The notes under the pieces: generated by a model
What the model saw: only the letters and a program-made list of their open reading frames with translations
Databases searched by the model: none
Told to the model about the DNA's origin: nothing
Assembly: GCF_040054535.1 (NCBI RefSeq)
Contig: NC_090797.1
Location: forward strand, 550,001 to 614,000
Origin: Antennarius striatus
Taxonomy: Eukaryota > Chordata > Actinopteri > Lophiiformes > Antennariidae
Direction: 5' to 3'
DNA: 64,000 nt
In this document: piece by piece, positions 54,134 through 64,000 of the stretch
Numbering within the stretch: position 1 is the stretch's first letter
How the letters are laid out: each line of letters starts with the position of its first letter
Program-made: the position numbers and the translations under genes

Positions 54134-54188
54134 ATGCCCGGCTGGAAGAAGAACATCCCGGCCTGTCTCCAGCCGGACCAGGAGGGAG
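54134..54188 (+). CDS. grip1: GRIP1 first exon, palmitoylated (GRIP1b-type) N terminus (partial)
   Basis: The ATG at 54134 gives MPGWKKNIPACLQPDQEGG up to a consensus donor GTAAGA at 54189, leaving phase 1. Mammalian GRIP1b begins MPGWKKNIPIC, and its Cys11 is the known palmitoylation site that targets this PDZ scaffold of AMPA receptors to membranes. Cys11 is kept here. The first PDZ exons are not in the window, so the gene must continue past the right edge. GRIP1 next to CAND1 matches human 12q14. Confidence 0.88.
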
Positions 54189-54257
54189 GTAAGACCGGAT
54201 AGACCGACCCGGTGAGGCTCAGCCCGACCGGCGCGAGTGTCCGTGTGTGTAGTACAT

Positions 54258-54292
<35 letters not shown>

Positions 54293-54366
54293 AATTATCC
54301 CCGGTGTGAGCTCGTGCGCACGGTGCAGCCGCTACAGATCATGCAGACGGTGGTGCTCGTGCGGAC

Positions 54367-54428
<62 letters not shown>

Positions 54429-54485
54429 TGTGTGAGTGTCTGTGTGTGTGTGTGTGTGTTGAAATTAGTGGAAGTTGTAACTGAT

Positions 54486-54540
<55 letters not shown>

Positions 54541-55623
54541 ATCTGACGCAACGGGTGAGGTTACCGTGACGTTGCGGTGATTTCACGGCTCCTGTGTGTG
54601 AACGTGTGGATCGGTTCCACCGGAGCTCGCTCTGCGGCTAACGGGCTACCGGGAACCGGAGGCTCCACCGACGGGTCCGTCCGTGTTTGTGTAACGACCA
54701 CCGTGCTGGTGTGTCCGGTGTGACGGTGAAATGTGTGACCGGCTCGGTGTGAGAGGAACACCGGCTGGACCGGTGACGGTTCACCGTTACATGTGTGACG
54801 GTACCGGTGTGTGTGTCCGGTTCTTCTGTAATGGAGGCTGCAGTGTGTGTTGGTGTGTGTGTCCGTGTATATCATATCATCATTATTACTAGATAAAACA
54901 TCTTCAGTCTTTAACAAATTAATCAACAAACACATCGGATGAAATTAAAATATAAAAACCGACTTTAATGACCAAAATTCTGTAGAACTTTTGTGACGTC
55001 CTCCAGACGGCAGAGGGCGCTGGCGGACATTAAAAGAATTTATACAATAAGAAGAGCCATCGGAGCACAGCAGCAAGCTGATTGGAGGTTTGATCAGCCA
55101 ATCAGCATCATCTGTGTGTATCAGGACCTGGAAGCAGAACCAGAACCAGAACCTGGAGTTGGTTCACGACCAGGAAGCTGCTGATGGAGATCTGGGACCT
55201 GATTGGATGAAGATAACTAGATGACCATTACAGCTGCTGTCTGCTTTCCTCCATCAGCTCCATCTTCAAATGGAGCTAATTGGCTGGAGGTCCTGTTGCT
55301 CCGCCCTAAGCAGGAAGTGTACGTCTGTTAGCTTCCAGATTAGCATCGTTGGCATCAGATTGGACTGGTTTTCATGTCAACAAGATGAAGAAGAGGAAGA
55401 CCATTGAGATGAGTTACCTTCACCTGAACGATGATGTCACCATTCAGTCCACCTTCCTGCCACACACGTGTCATGAATGACTTCTCCAGACGTGTTCCAG
55501 CGGATCCAGTCTGCTCTGGTTCTCCGTTTACATGTGGTGTCGGATTCACACCACTTTTAGCTCCTGTGTTTGAACAACAACCATAGAACGAGACGAGAGA
55601 ACCTGGTCCTATAGTGTCCTCTG

Positions 55624-56048
55624 AACGTTAGTCCAGTATAGTCCACTGTAGTCCAGTATAGTCCACTGTAGTCCACTTTAGTCCACTGTAGTCCAGTATA
55701 GTCCACTGTAGTCCACTGTAGTCCAGTATAGTCCACTGTAGTCCACTGTAGTCCAGTATAGTCCACTGTAGTCGACTTTAGTCCACTGTTGTCCAGTATA
55801 GTCCACTGTAGTCCAGTATAGTCCACTGTAGTCCACTTTAGTCCACTGTAGTCCAGTATAGTCCACTGTAGTCCAGTATAGTCCACTGTAGTCCACTATA
55901 GTCCACTGTAGTCCAGTATAGTCCACTGTAGTCCACAGTAGTCCTTCATTTTCCACTGTAGTCCGTTATAGTCCACTGTAGTCTACTGTAGTCCACTGTA
56001 GTCTACTATAGTCCACTGTAGTCCACTATAGTCCATTAAAGTCCACTA
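55624..56048. repeat. 10-bp-period array (GTCCACTGTA units), left part
   Basis: Over 40 ten-base units GTCCACTGTA, GTCCAGTATA and GTCCACTTTA run in strict phase. No unit length change is evident over long stretches. Confidence 0.95.
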
Positions 56049-56159
56049 TATTTTATGTTTTTAATTAATTTTACTTGCAATATTTGAGCCACTTTGTCTT
56101 TTATCTATAATGTTTGTTCTTTTTATTTATTCGTCTGTACAGCACTTTGGTCGACTGCG

Positions 56160-56180
56160 GTTGTGGTAGATAGATAGATG

Positions 56181-56213
<33 letters not shown>

Positions 56214-56850
56214 ATGGATACTTTAATAATCCCAGAGGAAATTGCACATATCCACTGCTTAGCCAGGGTGGCGCAGTGGTTAGCGCTGCCGCCTCACAAC
56301 ACGGTGGACCCGGGTTCGAGTCCTGCTCTGCGGAGTTCGCATGCTCTCCCAGTGTCTGCGTGGGTTCTCTCCGGGTTCTCCGGCTTCCTCCAAAAGCATG
56401 CGCTTCAGATTGATTGGCTGTTCCAAATTGCCCGCTGGAATGAGGGTGTGTGTGCATGGTTGTATGTCTTTGTGTGTGGCTCCGCGGTGCACTGGCGTCG
56501 TGCTCGAAGTGTCCCCCGCCTCATGCCCTCTGCCGCCGAAGTAGGCTCCGGCTCCCCGTGACGCGCTGCGGTGGATACAGCGGTGGTGATCTGAAGATGA
56601 CTGACTGCTCAGCCAAACACCAGGAAAAAACAAAAAAAACAAAACAGGACATACCACAAGACGTACACTACACTAACAGACACATGTAGCACTAACAGGA
56701 CATGTACTAAAAGAATTACAAAATAAACAGTATAAAATTAAATTAAATCCATTTAACAGCATGCTGACCTCACCACCTCCCTCCTGCTCCTCCTGAGAGA
56801 GTCATTGTACCCCCTGATGGCAAAGTGCTCAACAAATAAAGATTGGATTG
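56160..56850 (-). mobile_element. LINE-like 3' fragment with (TATC)n tail, carrying a SINE
   Basis: On the minus strand the left end reads GGGATTATTAAAGTATCC and then (TATC)n, the 3' tail style of common teleost LINEs. The right end is near 56850, next to TTGGATTGGATAG. The fragment interrupts the GTCCACTGTA array. A SINE is inserted within it in the opposite direction. I cannot name the LINE clade. Confidence 0.6.
56262..56605 (+). mobile_element. tRNA-derived SINE
   Basis: The RNA polymerase III A box TGGCGCAGTGG (56269-56279) and B box GGTTCGAGTCC (56313-56323) match consensus at tRNA-like spacing. The body carries TGCGTGGGTTCTCTCCGGGT, typical of a widespread percomorph repeat. An A-rich run lies at about 56620-56645. 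It is a non-autonomous retroposon, not a functional tRNA gene. Confidence 0.8.
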
Positions 56851-56854
56851 GATA

Positions 56855-57115
56855 GTTCATTATCCACTGTAGTCCACTATACTGTAGTCCACTATAGTTC
56901 ATTATGGTCCACTTTAGTGCACTATAGTCCACTATAGTTCATTATGGTCCACTTTAGTCCACTTTAGTCCACTATAGTTCATTATGGTCCACTTTAGTCC
57001 ACTATAGTCCACTATAGTTCATTATGGTCCACTTTAGTCCACTTCAGTCCACTATAGTCCACTGTAGTTCATTATGGTCCACTATAGTCCACTATGGTCT
57101 GTTATATAGTCCAGT
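56855..57115. repeat. 10-bp-period array, right part
   Basis: Units GTCCACTATA, GTTCATTATG and GTCCACTTTA continue the array seen at 55624-56048 after the LINE-like insertion, with a somewhat different mix of variants. Confidence 0.9.
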
Positions 57116-57379
57116 TTACTTCAGATGTGCTCTTACTTCATCTTGTATTAACTGTCGTCACGGTAACAATGTGTTAGAGTCACAGCATGACATCATCGCT
57201 TAGTTTAAGGCGATGACGCAGAGAAAATTACACACACACACACACACACACATACACGCATACACACACCCACACATACACGCAAACACACACTCATGAA
57301 TACGCACACACACAGACTGCTGATGTCACAGTTATGTGGCCGTCTTAAGAATTACTGAATCACACCTGTGTTTGTGTGT

Positions 57380-57452
<73 letters not shown>

Positions 57453-58084
57453 TCTGTCTGTCTGTCTCGCTCTGTTTTGGCCTCAAGTTTGTGGACACCT
57501 GGAGGTGGTGTGATGTCTGATTCCTCATTGATCAGGTCTATCGATCACCTCACTTATTGATCACCTTTAGCATTGATCCGGTCTCATATCCCTCTAATCG
57601 GCTATTAATAACTGTATTTGTTGTTTTGGGCTGTTGCCATGGCGACTGTGTGCCAGTCCTGAACGACAAAGGCGTCTTTGATTTGGTGTGAAGGCAGCAT
57701 GAATGCCACAGCCAGCTGTGAGCAGGAGAAGTGCATCATGGGTGATGTAGGAGCAGAAGTGTTCTCAAAGCGTCCACTGGAGGTGGAGTGACTCATCCTG
57801 CTGTTGAGGCTCCGCCCCCACCGGTTTGCTGCTGTGATTGGCTCCATTGTTATCGATCGTATGTATTTGATTTCTGTGAAGGTGATCAACTGATTGATGA
57901 CCTTACAAACAACAATCGATTCATCATTTCTTCTTCTTGACCAATCAGATGTGACATAAGGATCATGTGACCTGTGGCCAGTTTGTAGAGTATAACCTTT
58001 TATCTCTCTCGTCCAAACTGGTTTTAAGACGTCCTGAGTCGCTGTTTGTTTGAATGAATGTGTGTGTGTGTGTGTGTGTGTGTG

Positions 58085-58122
<38 letters not shown>

Positions 58123-58682
58123 ATTAAGAATCCAGGTCAGTCCATTAAGTCATTCATTCGTCAGTTGTGTTTGTCGGACTGCGCCTCAGGCGTTATCTAT
58201 CCGTCCATCAGTCAGTCTGCCGGCTGCCCCAGTGCATCATGGGTAATTCTTTCAGCAGACCTCTAAATGTGTCTTGTCTCTCTGAAGGCTGTAGTTCTTT
58301 AAGTGGCCAGCAGAGGGAGTCAGAGACAACCAACGTGTCCGGCCCCCTGTCTAATTGACCAATCACACGCCAGGAAAGAAAGGCTGACTGTTTCAGGAAC
58401 TAGACGCTGTGGGCGGGGCTTCAGAGTCCAGACGATTATTGATCCGTGTTGAATCTATTGGTGGCAAATAATTGGTAGCTGATGACACGTCTGGATTAGA
58501 CATGAGACAGTTCACACACACACAAACACACACTGAGTGAACCTCTCTGACCTTTGACCTCTGACTGACAGCAGTAATTGACAGCTGTGTGACCTCTGAC
58601 CCCTGTCGTGCCTCAGCAGCTCTTGTATCCCACAATTCCTTGCTGCTTGACAGGGGAAAAATGCTGATGGAAGAATGTCTTG

Positions 58683-58708
58683 TACACACACACACACACA
58701 CAGACACA

Positions 58709-58760
<52 letters not shown>
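58683..58760. repeat. (CA)n microsatellite
   Basis: CA run with a short ATGCGCG interruption near 58710. Confidence 0.95.
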
Positions 58761-58765
<5 letters not shown>

Positions 58766-59103
58766 TGGATGGCCTAGCCTAGCATAAAAACAGGAAGTAT
58801 TTATTGATGGTGTCCCTAGGCCCAATCCGACGCGTCCTGGTGGGACAGGCCCCGCCTCCTCTTCCTCTGTTCTCCTTCCTATATTTTTTTCCCTTTCATC
58901 TTCCTCCTCATCTCCTCTTCCTCGACGCTTCAATTACAGAACACTGTGGAGTTTACACACTCACGTCTGCAGCGCTCCCCTCCCCCTTGCTGGGGGGGAG
59001 TGTGTGTGAACGGGGAGGAGGTGAGGACGCTAGGAAAGGAAGGAGGGAAGGAAGGAAGGAAGGAAGCTGATGAAAGAAACGTCACGTCCCCGCTGACTCT
59101 TCA

Positions 59104-59149
<46 letters not shown>

Positions 59150-59430
59150 GCTCACTCGCTGCTCTCACACACCCCTCCTTCATCTCAGCTGTGTGTGTGA
59201 GCCCGGCGCCCTGTGATTGGCTGAGGCCGGCGAGATGCACCAGCAGCAGAACGAAGACGGGAGCAGAGAGAGAGGGGGATACAAAGAGCATGTGAGCCGG
59301 TGTGTGTGTGTGTGTGTGTGCGTCAGGCGAGCTGAAGTGTATTTGTGGGAGGCGGGCGAGCGAGGGGAAACCTGATCTCTCTCTCTCTGAGGCTCGGCCC
59401 GGTTTGGGGCCGGTGCCGGCGGGTCGGGCG

Positions 59431-59554
59431 ATGGAGCGGATCCGGTCCCTGCTGCGTCTCCTGGGCCAGGGGAGGCGGGGGAGGCGTTACCGTGCCGACG
59501 ACGACTACCAGGAGGGATACGAAGACGTTTACTACTACAACACACACCTACTGA
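59431..59554 (+). CDS. Candidate alternative first exon (grip1 or unknown gene)
   Basis: The ATG at 59431 opens a 41-codon basic-then-acidic peptide starting MERIRSLLRLLGQGRRGRRY and then RADDDYQEGYEDVYYYNTHLL, ending at the donor GTGAGT (59555) in phase 1. That is the same phase as the grip1 exon at 54134. GC-rich DNA surrounds it. Same strand, position within the presumed grip1 intron and matching phase make an alternative grip1 start likely, but I do not recognise the peptide with certainty. A separate gene is possible. Confidence 0.5.
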
Positions 59555-59605
59555 GTGAGTCCCATAGAGAACGACTGGGAGAGAGAGATTAGCAACAGAT
59601 TACAA

Positions 59606-59609
<4 letters not shown>

Positions 59610-59698
<89 letters not shown>
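59610..59698. repeat. (TG)n microsatellite, nearly 90 bp pure
   Basis: The longest uninterrupted dinucleotide run in the window. Confidence 0.97.
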
Positions 59699-59700
<2 letters not shown>

Positions 59701-59840
59701 TCCATTGGAGATGAAAGTTGCTGTTCACACACACACACACAGACTCAGGTATCCAGGTGATGGGGCACCAGGTGGTTTGTGGGTAATAACAGGGGAGGAA
59801 GTGTTGACTGTGGAAAGGAATGTTGACAATGTGGGGAAGA

Positions 59841-59874
<34 letters not shown>

Positions 59875-60048
59875 CACACACTCAAGATGATCATGTGTTC
59901 TCATGTTTGTCTGACACATTTGAGGCTCCAAACAAAACCTGACACCAAAAATACTGACAAGGTGTTGAGCTGCACTACTGGAGTATTAGAGTACTGAAGT
60001 ATTCGAATACTGGAGTGTTATACTAACTACTATTAGACTATTGTACTA

Positions 60049-60496
60049 CAGTAATCCCTTGCTTATTTACGCTTGAAGATGCACGGCTTCACTACGTCGC
60101 TGATTTCTAGTAGGTAGTCATGTGAAACCGTACACGCATTTTATTGGCTGACAGCATCCGGAAGTGCACTAAGTTCAAAGACTCACTGAACGCAGCTCAC
60201 GTCTGTGTATTAAAGAAACACTCAAAAGTGCTTTAAACAGTCTATCAGAGTGTTGTAAAGGTAATACAGGTAGAAGGTGGTTTAATATCAGTATGTGGGG
60301 GTTCAGAAATGTTTAAATTATCGTAAATAATAAGATAAATAGTTTGTCACCATAACACAGAACTTGGTTCTTCTCTGGTGGACCTGGAATGCATTAACCG
60401 CTAGGAACACGAAGCCCTTTGAGACATTGTTTGTGAATCTGGGCTATATAAAAATAAATAAACTTGAAACTTGAAACTAGGAACGAGGGATTACTG
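60049..60496. mobile_element. Pogo/Tigger-like MITE with TA target duplication
   Basis: Ends CAGTAATCCCTTGCTT and, inverted, CAGTAATCCCTCGTTC share 11 perfect terminal bases. TA flanks both sides (60047-60048 and 60497-60498). The element is non-coding. Without a nested 68-bp insertion and its duplicated target it would be 372 bp. The superfamily is judged from the terminal bases and TA duplication only. Confidence 0.75.
60409..60476 (+). mobile_element. 68-bp retroposed 3' tail nested in the MITE
   Basis: The insert is flanked by exact 8-bp repeats CTAGGAAC (60401-60408 and 60477-60484). It reads CTTTGAGACATTGTTTG, then GGGCTATATAAA, and ends in two CTTGAAA units, the 3' tail style of a teleost LINE or its SINE partner. 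It is a strongly 5'-truncated copy. Confidence 0.7.
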
Positions 60497-62134
60497 TATC
60501 AGAGTACTATAGTATTAGAGTACTGGAATATTACACTGCTGGAGTATTAGATAACTGGACTAGTGGAGTACTGGAGTATTAAACTACTAGAGTATCAGAG
60601 TACTGGAGTTGGTGGGAGACTGCAGCGGTCCTCGTGGCGTCCTATTGGTCGTTGGGTGAACAGGTTGTTAGTCAGGCTGCTCATTGGCCCCGCCTCCTTC
60701 ACCCTCAGGAGGCGGGGCTTTGGAGGGACTCCTCCTCTTAGACGGTCAGGTCTTTTTGATGCAGCATCATTTATATCATGCTAGCATCTTTCAAGCTAAA
60801 TGCTAATGATGTCTGGCACCACTTGTAAACAAAGGAATCACATGACCTGTCACTTCTGATCCCTCTGATTGGTGGTTCAGGAGCTCCTGGACCTGATGCT
60901 GGTGAATGCTACTCCCTGCTAACCGCTAGCTGTTGCTATCTGTCCTGGAGGAGCCTTCAAACCAACCTTTATCGATGCTGACGGCGGTGTGAGCAGTCCG
61001 ACAGCTGGCTGCGTCTCAGTGACCTCATTTTCATGTGACGACGCATAAATTAACATAATTAACACCCAAATGAGGCGGAACGATGTTCCGACGGGTTCGT
61101 GTGCTGAAACACGAGCTAATTAACGCTCTGAGCAACAACTAGCTTAGCGCCATGGACCTGTCGGCGGCCTCGCCGCGCTGCGATCCGATTCGTCTCCGCT
61201 GAACGAAAACAGGAAGAGAGAACAGAGAGAACAGGAAGTTTAATTAACGGCGTAACGTCTGGGGGTTTGAACACTTCACCTCATTATTCTGGAGATGATG
61301 TTTAATTAGTTCCAAATTAAAAACCACTTTCTGGACTAATTCCTCCTGAAGTGTCGCCGCCTGAAGTCTGATTTGTGTTCCGTTCCCTCTGATTGGTTGT
61401 TGGTGGAGAGGGCGTGTCCTAACTGACTTTAAAGGATGTGGCGTTCTGCAGGGTTCTGTCCTCGACACCTGTAGCACCTGTAACGACCACTGGGGCGGCT
61501 CCAGACTGGCGAAGCCCACCGCCGGTTCATCGATGCCGTTTGTTTATGTGTTCGTTTGTTTGTATGTGCTGCTTCATACGAGTAGCGTGTTCTGTTGGGG
61601 GGTTCTGTGTGGGGGGCGGTTGCTGGCGGGCCGGTTCCGTCTGGTTCCTCCCGTGTCGGTTCTAATTAGCACTCCCCCCTCTGTGGAGCTCTTATTAGCT
61701 CAGTGAGCTCTTTCTTCTTGGTGCAGCGTCGCTCTCCCCCCTCAATTATTCATCAGCTTGTTTCCATGGTAACGCCGGGACGGGTTCATCAGCTCATTAT
61801 ACCGTAACACTCCATGTCTACACAGGAAGCACCGGAACAGCAGGGGAACGACCGGTCCCCACAGAGTCCCCCAAACCGGACCCTCACTGAGTGTTTGGTA
61901 CCGTCAGCGTGGTACCGCTACAGGTAGAAAGACTCTGGTCCAGTCGGTACCGCTTCATATCATCCTGTTGTTTCTGACCCGTGAGGCTGGAACAGAACTC
62001 TGAACCGGGTCTGGGATTCTGATCTGGTTCTCATTGATCCAGTTCTTGTGCTTTTAGGTCAAAGTTCTGTTGGTTTGGTTGGTTCAGATCTAGTGGTTCT
62101 GGTGGTTCTGGTTCCTCTGGCTCTTCCTGCTTCT

Positions 62135-62310
62135 AGAACACATGTGTCAAACTCAAGGCCCCGGGGCCAAATGTGGCCCACCGCATCATTTAATGTGGCC
62201 TGTGAGAGAATAAAAGGTCAGAGTGTCTAAAAGTAAATACAGTAGGTCAAAAGTGTGCTTTGACCAAAACTACATTTCCCACAATGCAGTAGTTCAGCCC
62301 GTTTTAACTC
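62135..62310. mobile_element. Dispersed teleost repeat, hAT-like
   Basis: The words GTGTCAAACTCAAGGCC and GGGCCAAATGTGGCCC, then TTTAATGTGGCC, match a repeat common in fish genomes. The segment is followed by ACTACATTTCCCACAATGC. The hAT assignment is from memory of the motif; no terminal repeats were defined. Confidence 0.5.
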
Positions 62311-62532
62311 TGACTAAACGTTGTGAACAAAGTTAATGTCCTAACGTGTGTCTGATGTTATTTTTCTTTATTGATTGATAGTTTGATCCTTGATTGATGG
62401 AGTTCTGTTGGTTTAATAACCTGACAAATGAAAAGGATTTATGTTAGAACAGAGAAACAAACAAACATGTTTTTTCTGTCTAACTGTAATGTTTGGAACT
62501 AGAATCAGTCAGAAATTCAGTTATTAAACATC

Positions 62533-63045
62533 AAGGAGTAGTTACATTTAGTTACATTACACTGAGTTACATTTAGTTACATTTATTAGTTACATTAAGG
62601 AGTAGTTACATTTAGTTACATTACACTGAGTTACATTTAGTTACATTTATTAGTTACATTAAGGAGTAGTTACATTTAGTTACATTACACTGAGTTACAT
62701 TTAGTTACATTTATTAGTTACATTAAGGAGTAGTTACATTTAGTTACATTACACTGAGTTACATTTAGTTACATTTATTAGTTACATTAAGGAGTAGTTA
62801 CATTTAGTTACATTACACTGAGTTACATTTAGTTACATTTATTAGTTACATTAAGGAGTAGTTACATTTAGTTACAATACACTGAGTTACATTTAGTTAC
62901 ATTAACTAGTTACATTAAGGAGTAGTTACATTTAGTTACATTACACTGAGTTACATTTAGTTACATTAACTAGTTGCATTAAGGAGTAGTTACATTTAGT
63001 TACATTACACTGAGTTACATTTATTTACATTTACTAGTTACATTT
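62533..63045. repeat. 64-bp satellite-like array
   Basis: About eight copies start AAGGAGTAGTTACATTTAGT at 62533, 62597, 62661, 62725, 62789 and onward. The first copies are almost identical; the last three differ (ATTAACTAGTT). Each unit is itself built from TTAGTTACAT sub-repeats. Confidence 0.95.
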
Positions 63046-63499
63046 GACCCTCTCAGGACAGCCGCTATGCTGATTGTGACTCTCAGTGGAGATGAGTTTG
63101 ACAGTTTGACCCCCCCATTTCAGAGGGTTCTAGTGCTGGAATTTTCTGTAGTCGTTTTTGTTGTAGCAGCAGGTTTGTGTTGATGTTCTGATTTTAACAA
63201 TAGTAGAAATAGCACTCATAATAGTAATAGTAATAGTAATAGTACTAGTAGTACTGTTAACTGCTTTATTTCCACAAGAGCTAAATTTTTAACATCTCTG
63301 ATTTGATCCTCTGTAGAAAGATTCTGTAACATGAGTTAAATATATACAACTGTCATTACTACAGACAGTACTATTGACAGTACTACATCAGTACTACTGA
63401 CAGTAGTACTAACAGTATTACATCAGCACCCTGTGTTACTGTGTCCTCTCCAGCAGGGGGCAACAGAGACTCCTTGAACTGAACAGCACAGATGACAGT

Positions 63500-63560
63500 C
63501 AAGTAGAGTAGGACTTTATTCATCCCTTCAGGAGGGTCCATCAGGGAAATTAGTTTCTCC
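63500..63560 (-). mobile_element. LINE-like 3' tail fragment
   Basis: The minus strand reads AAGGGATGAATAAAGTCC, like the tail of the element at 56160-56850 but without the tetranucleotide run. Only a short piece can be recognised. Confidence 0.4.
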
Positions 63561-64000
63561 ATCACATGATCTGTCATCAATAACAGGATAATCAGCCTGA
63601 ACTGATAATCAATAATAACACAACAGAATCAATGACGACACAATCAATCAATTAACACAAAATCAATTTAATGTATTATCAATAGAAAAGGATCATAATT
63701 GATGAGAAAGAGAGAGAGAGTGTGCGTGCGTGTGTGTGTGTGTGTGTTATTGTCTCCCTAATCCTCTGTAATCTGACTCTCTCTGGACACGCCCTCCCCC
63801 ATCATCAGCCAATCAGAGACAGTATGTTAGTCTTCTTTTAAACCAAGTACCACTAGTAGTACTATTGTACTCTCTAATCCAGTAGTGATATTGATGATAT
63901 TGGTGGTATTGATCGTCACACACCAGCTGTGAATCTACCTGTGCTCCAGTGTGTATCGGTGCTCTCCTGGCTCGACGTTAGAACTGTGGTGATGTCATCC

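Larger units (their letters stand above)
54189..59430. other. grip1 intron, repeat-rich
   Basis: No conserved coding segment was seen. The region holds (TG)n runs at 54259-54288, 54367-54427, 54490-54538, 57369-57450 and 58059-58119, a CA run at 58683-58760 and another at 59107-59145. It also holds a 10-bp array in two parts (55624-56048 and 56855-57115), split by a LINE-like insertion with a nested SINE. Confidence 0.75.
59555..64000. other. Repeat-rich region to the right edge, presumed grip1 intron
   Basis: No grip1 PDZ exon or other conserved coding segment was recognised. Contents are a very long (TG)n at 59610-59698, a CA run at 59840-59881, an array of GAGTACTGGAGTATTA-like words split by a MITE (60049-60496), a dispersed repeat at 62135-62310, a 64-bp satellite at 62533-63045 and a LINE-like tail near 63510. 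Confidence 0.7.

Noticed and set aside
55557-55956. Long minus-strand open frame with repeated WTTVDYTGLQ
   Set aside because: It is a by-product of the stop-free 10-bp repeat; there is no start context or splice support.
56269-56323. tRNA gene
   Set aside because: A and B boxes are present, but no tRNA cloverleaf or acceptor stem closes around them, and SINE body sequence follows.
59555-59890. Valine/cysteine- or threonine/histidine-repeat proteins over the CA/TG runs, here and at many other sites
   Set aside because: Dinucleotide repeats give endless open frames of alternating residues; they are not coding.

Overview
The window is nuclear DNA from a ray-finned fish with a compact genome. 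The evidence is vertebrate genes with many short introns (often 65-90 bp), dense (CA)n/(GT)n microsatellites, teleost-type MITE, LINE and tRNA-derived SINE remnants, and about eight loci in 64 kb. A percomorph of pufferfish-like compactness fits; the species cannot be named from the sequence.

Layout, left to right. 445-6147 (-): 5' part of ptprb (signal peptide and about eight and a half fibronectin III domains; the rest lies beyond the left edge). 10115-18370 (-): complete ptprr (16 exons, 635 codons). 20461-23136 (+): complete tetraspanin, probably tspan8 (9 exons, 265 codons). 25198-28828 (-): complete rab21 (7 exons, 215 codons). 30735-33669 (+): KLHL10-like BTB-BACK-Kelch pseudogene with three in-frame stops but intact splice sites. 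36638-38312 (-): rap1b (6 coding exons, 184 codons) with a non-coding first exon and GC-rich promoter near 40.8 kb. 43640-51317 (-): complete cand1 (26 exons, 1234 codons). 54134-54188 (+): the palmitoylation-type first exon of grip1. A second candidate first exon lies at 59431-59554 (+). From there to the right edge there is intron-like DNA full of repeats. Exon ends were placed from GT/AG sites, and reading-frame phase agrees across every junction in ptprb, ptprr, tspan8, rab21, rap1b, cand1 and the pseudogene.

The gene set matches human 12q14-q15 (GRIP1, CAND1, RAP1B, PTPRB, PTPRR, TSPAN8, RAB21), with many intervening human genes absent and an internal rearrangement. The genes do not form one pathway. 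ptprb and ptprr are receptor phosphatases, rab21 and rap1b are small GTPases of endosome/integrin and adhesion control, cand1 is the cullin exchange factor, and grip1 is a synaptic PDZ scaffold.

The most unusual things are: several unrelated tandem arrays that share a period of 10 bp; (GT)n repeats forming 3' splice sites; high intron density in cand1 and introns inside ptprb FN3 domains; an in-frame 30-nt ptprr exon carrying half of the MAP-kinase docking motif; two 18-bp-period arrays in rap1b, one beginning at the stop codon; and nested transposon insertions that split two of the 10-bp arrays. I saw no evidence of a wholly new biological system.
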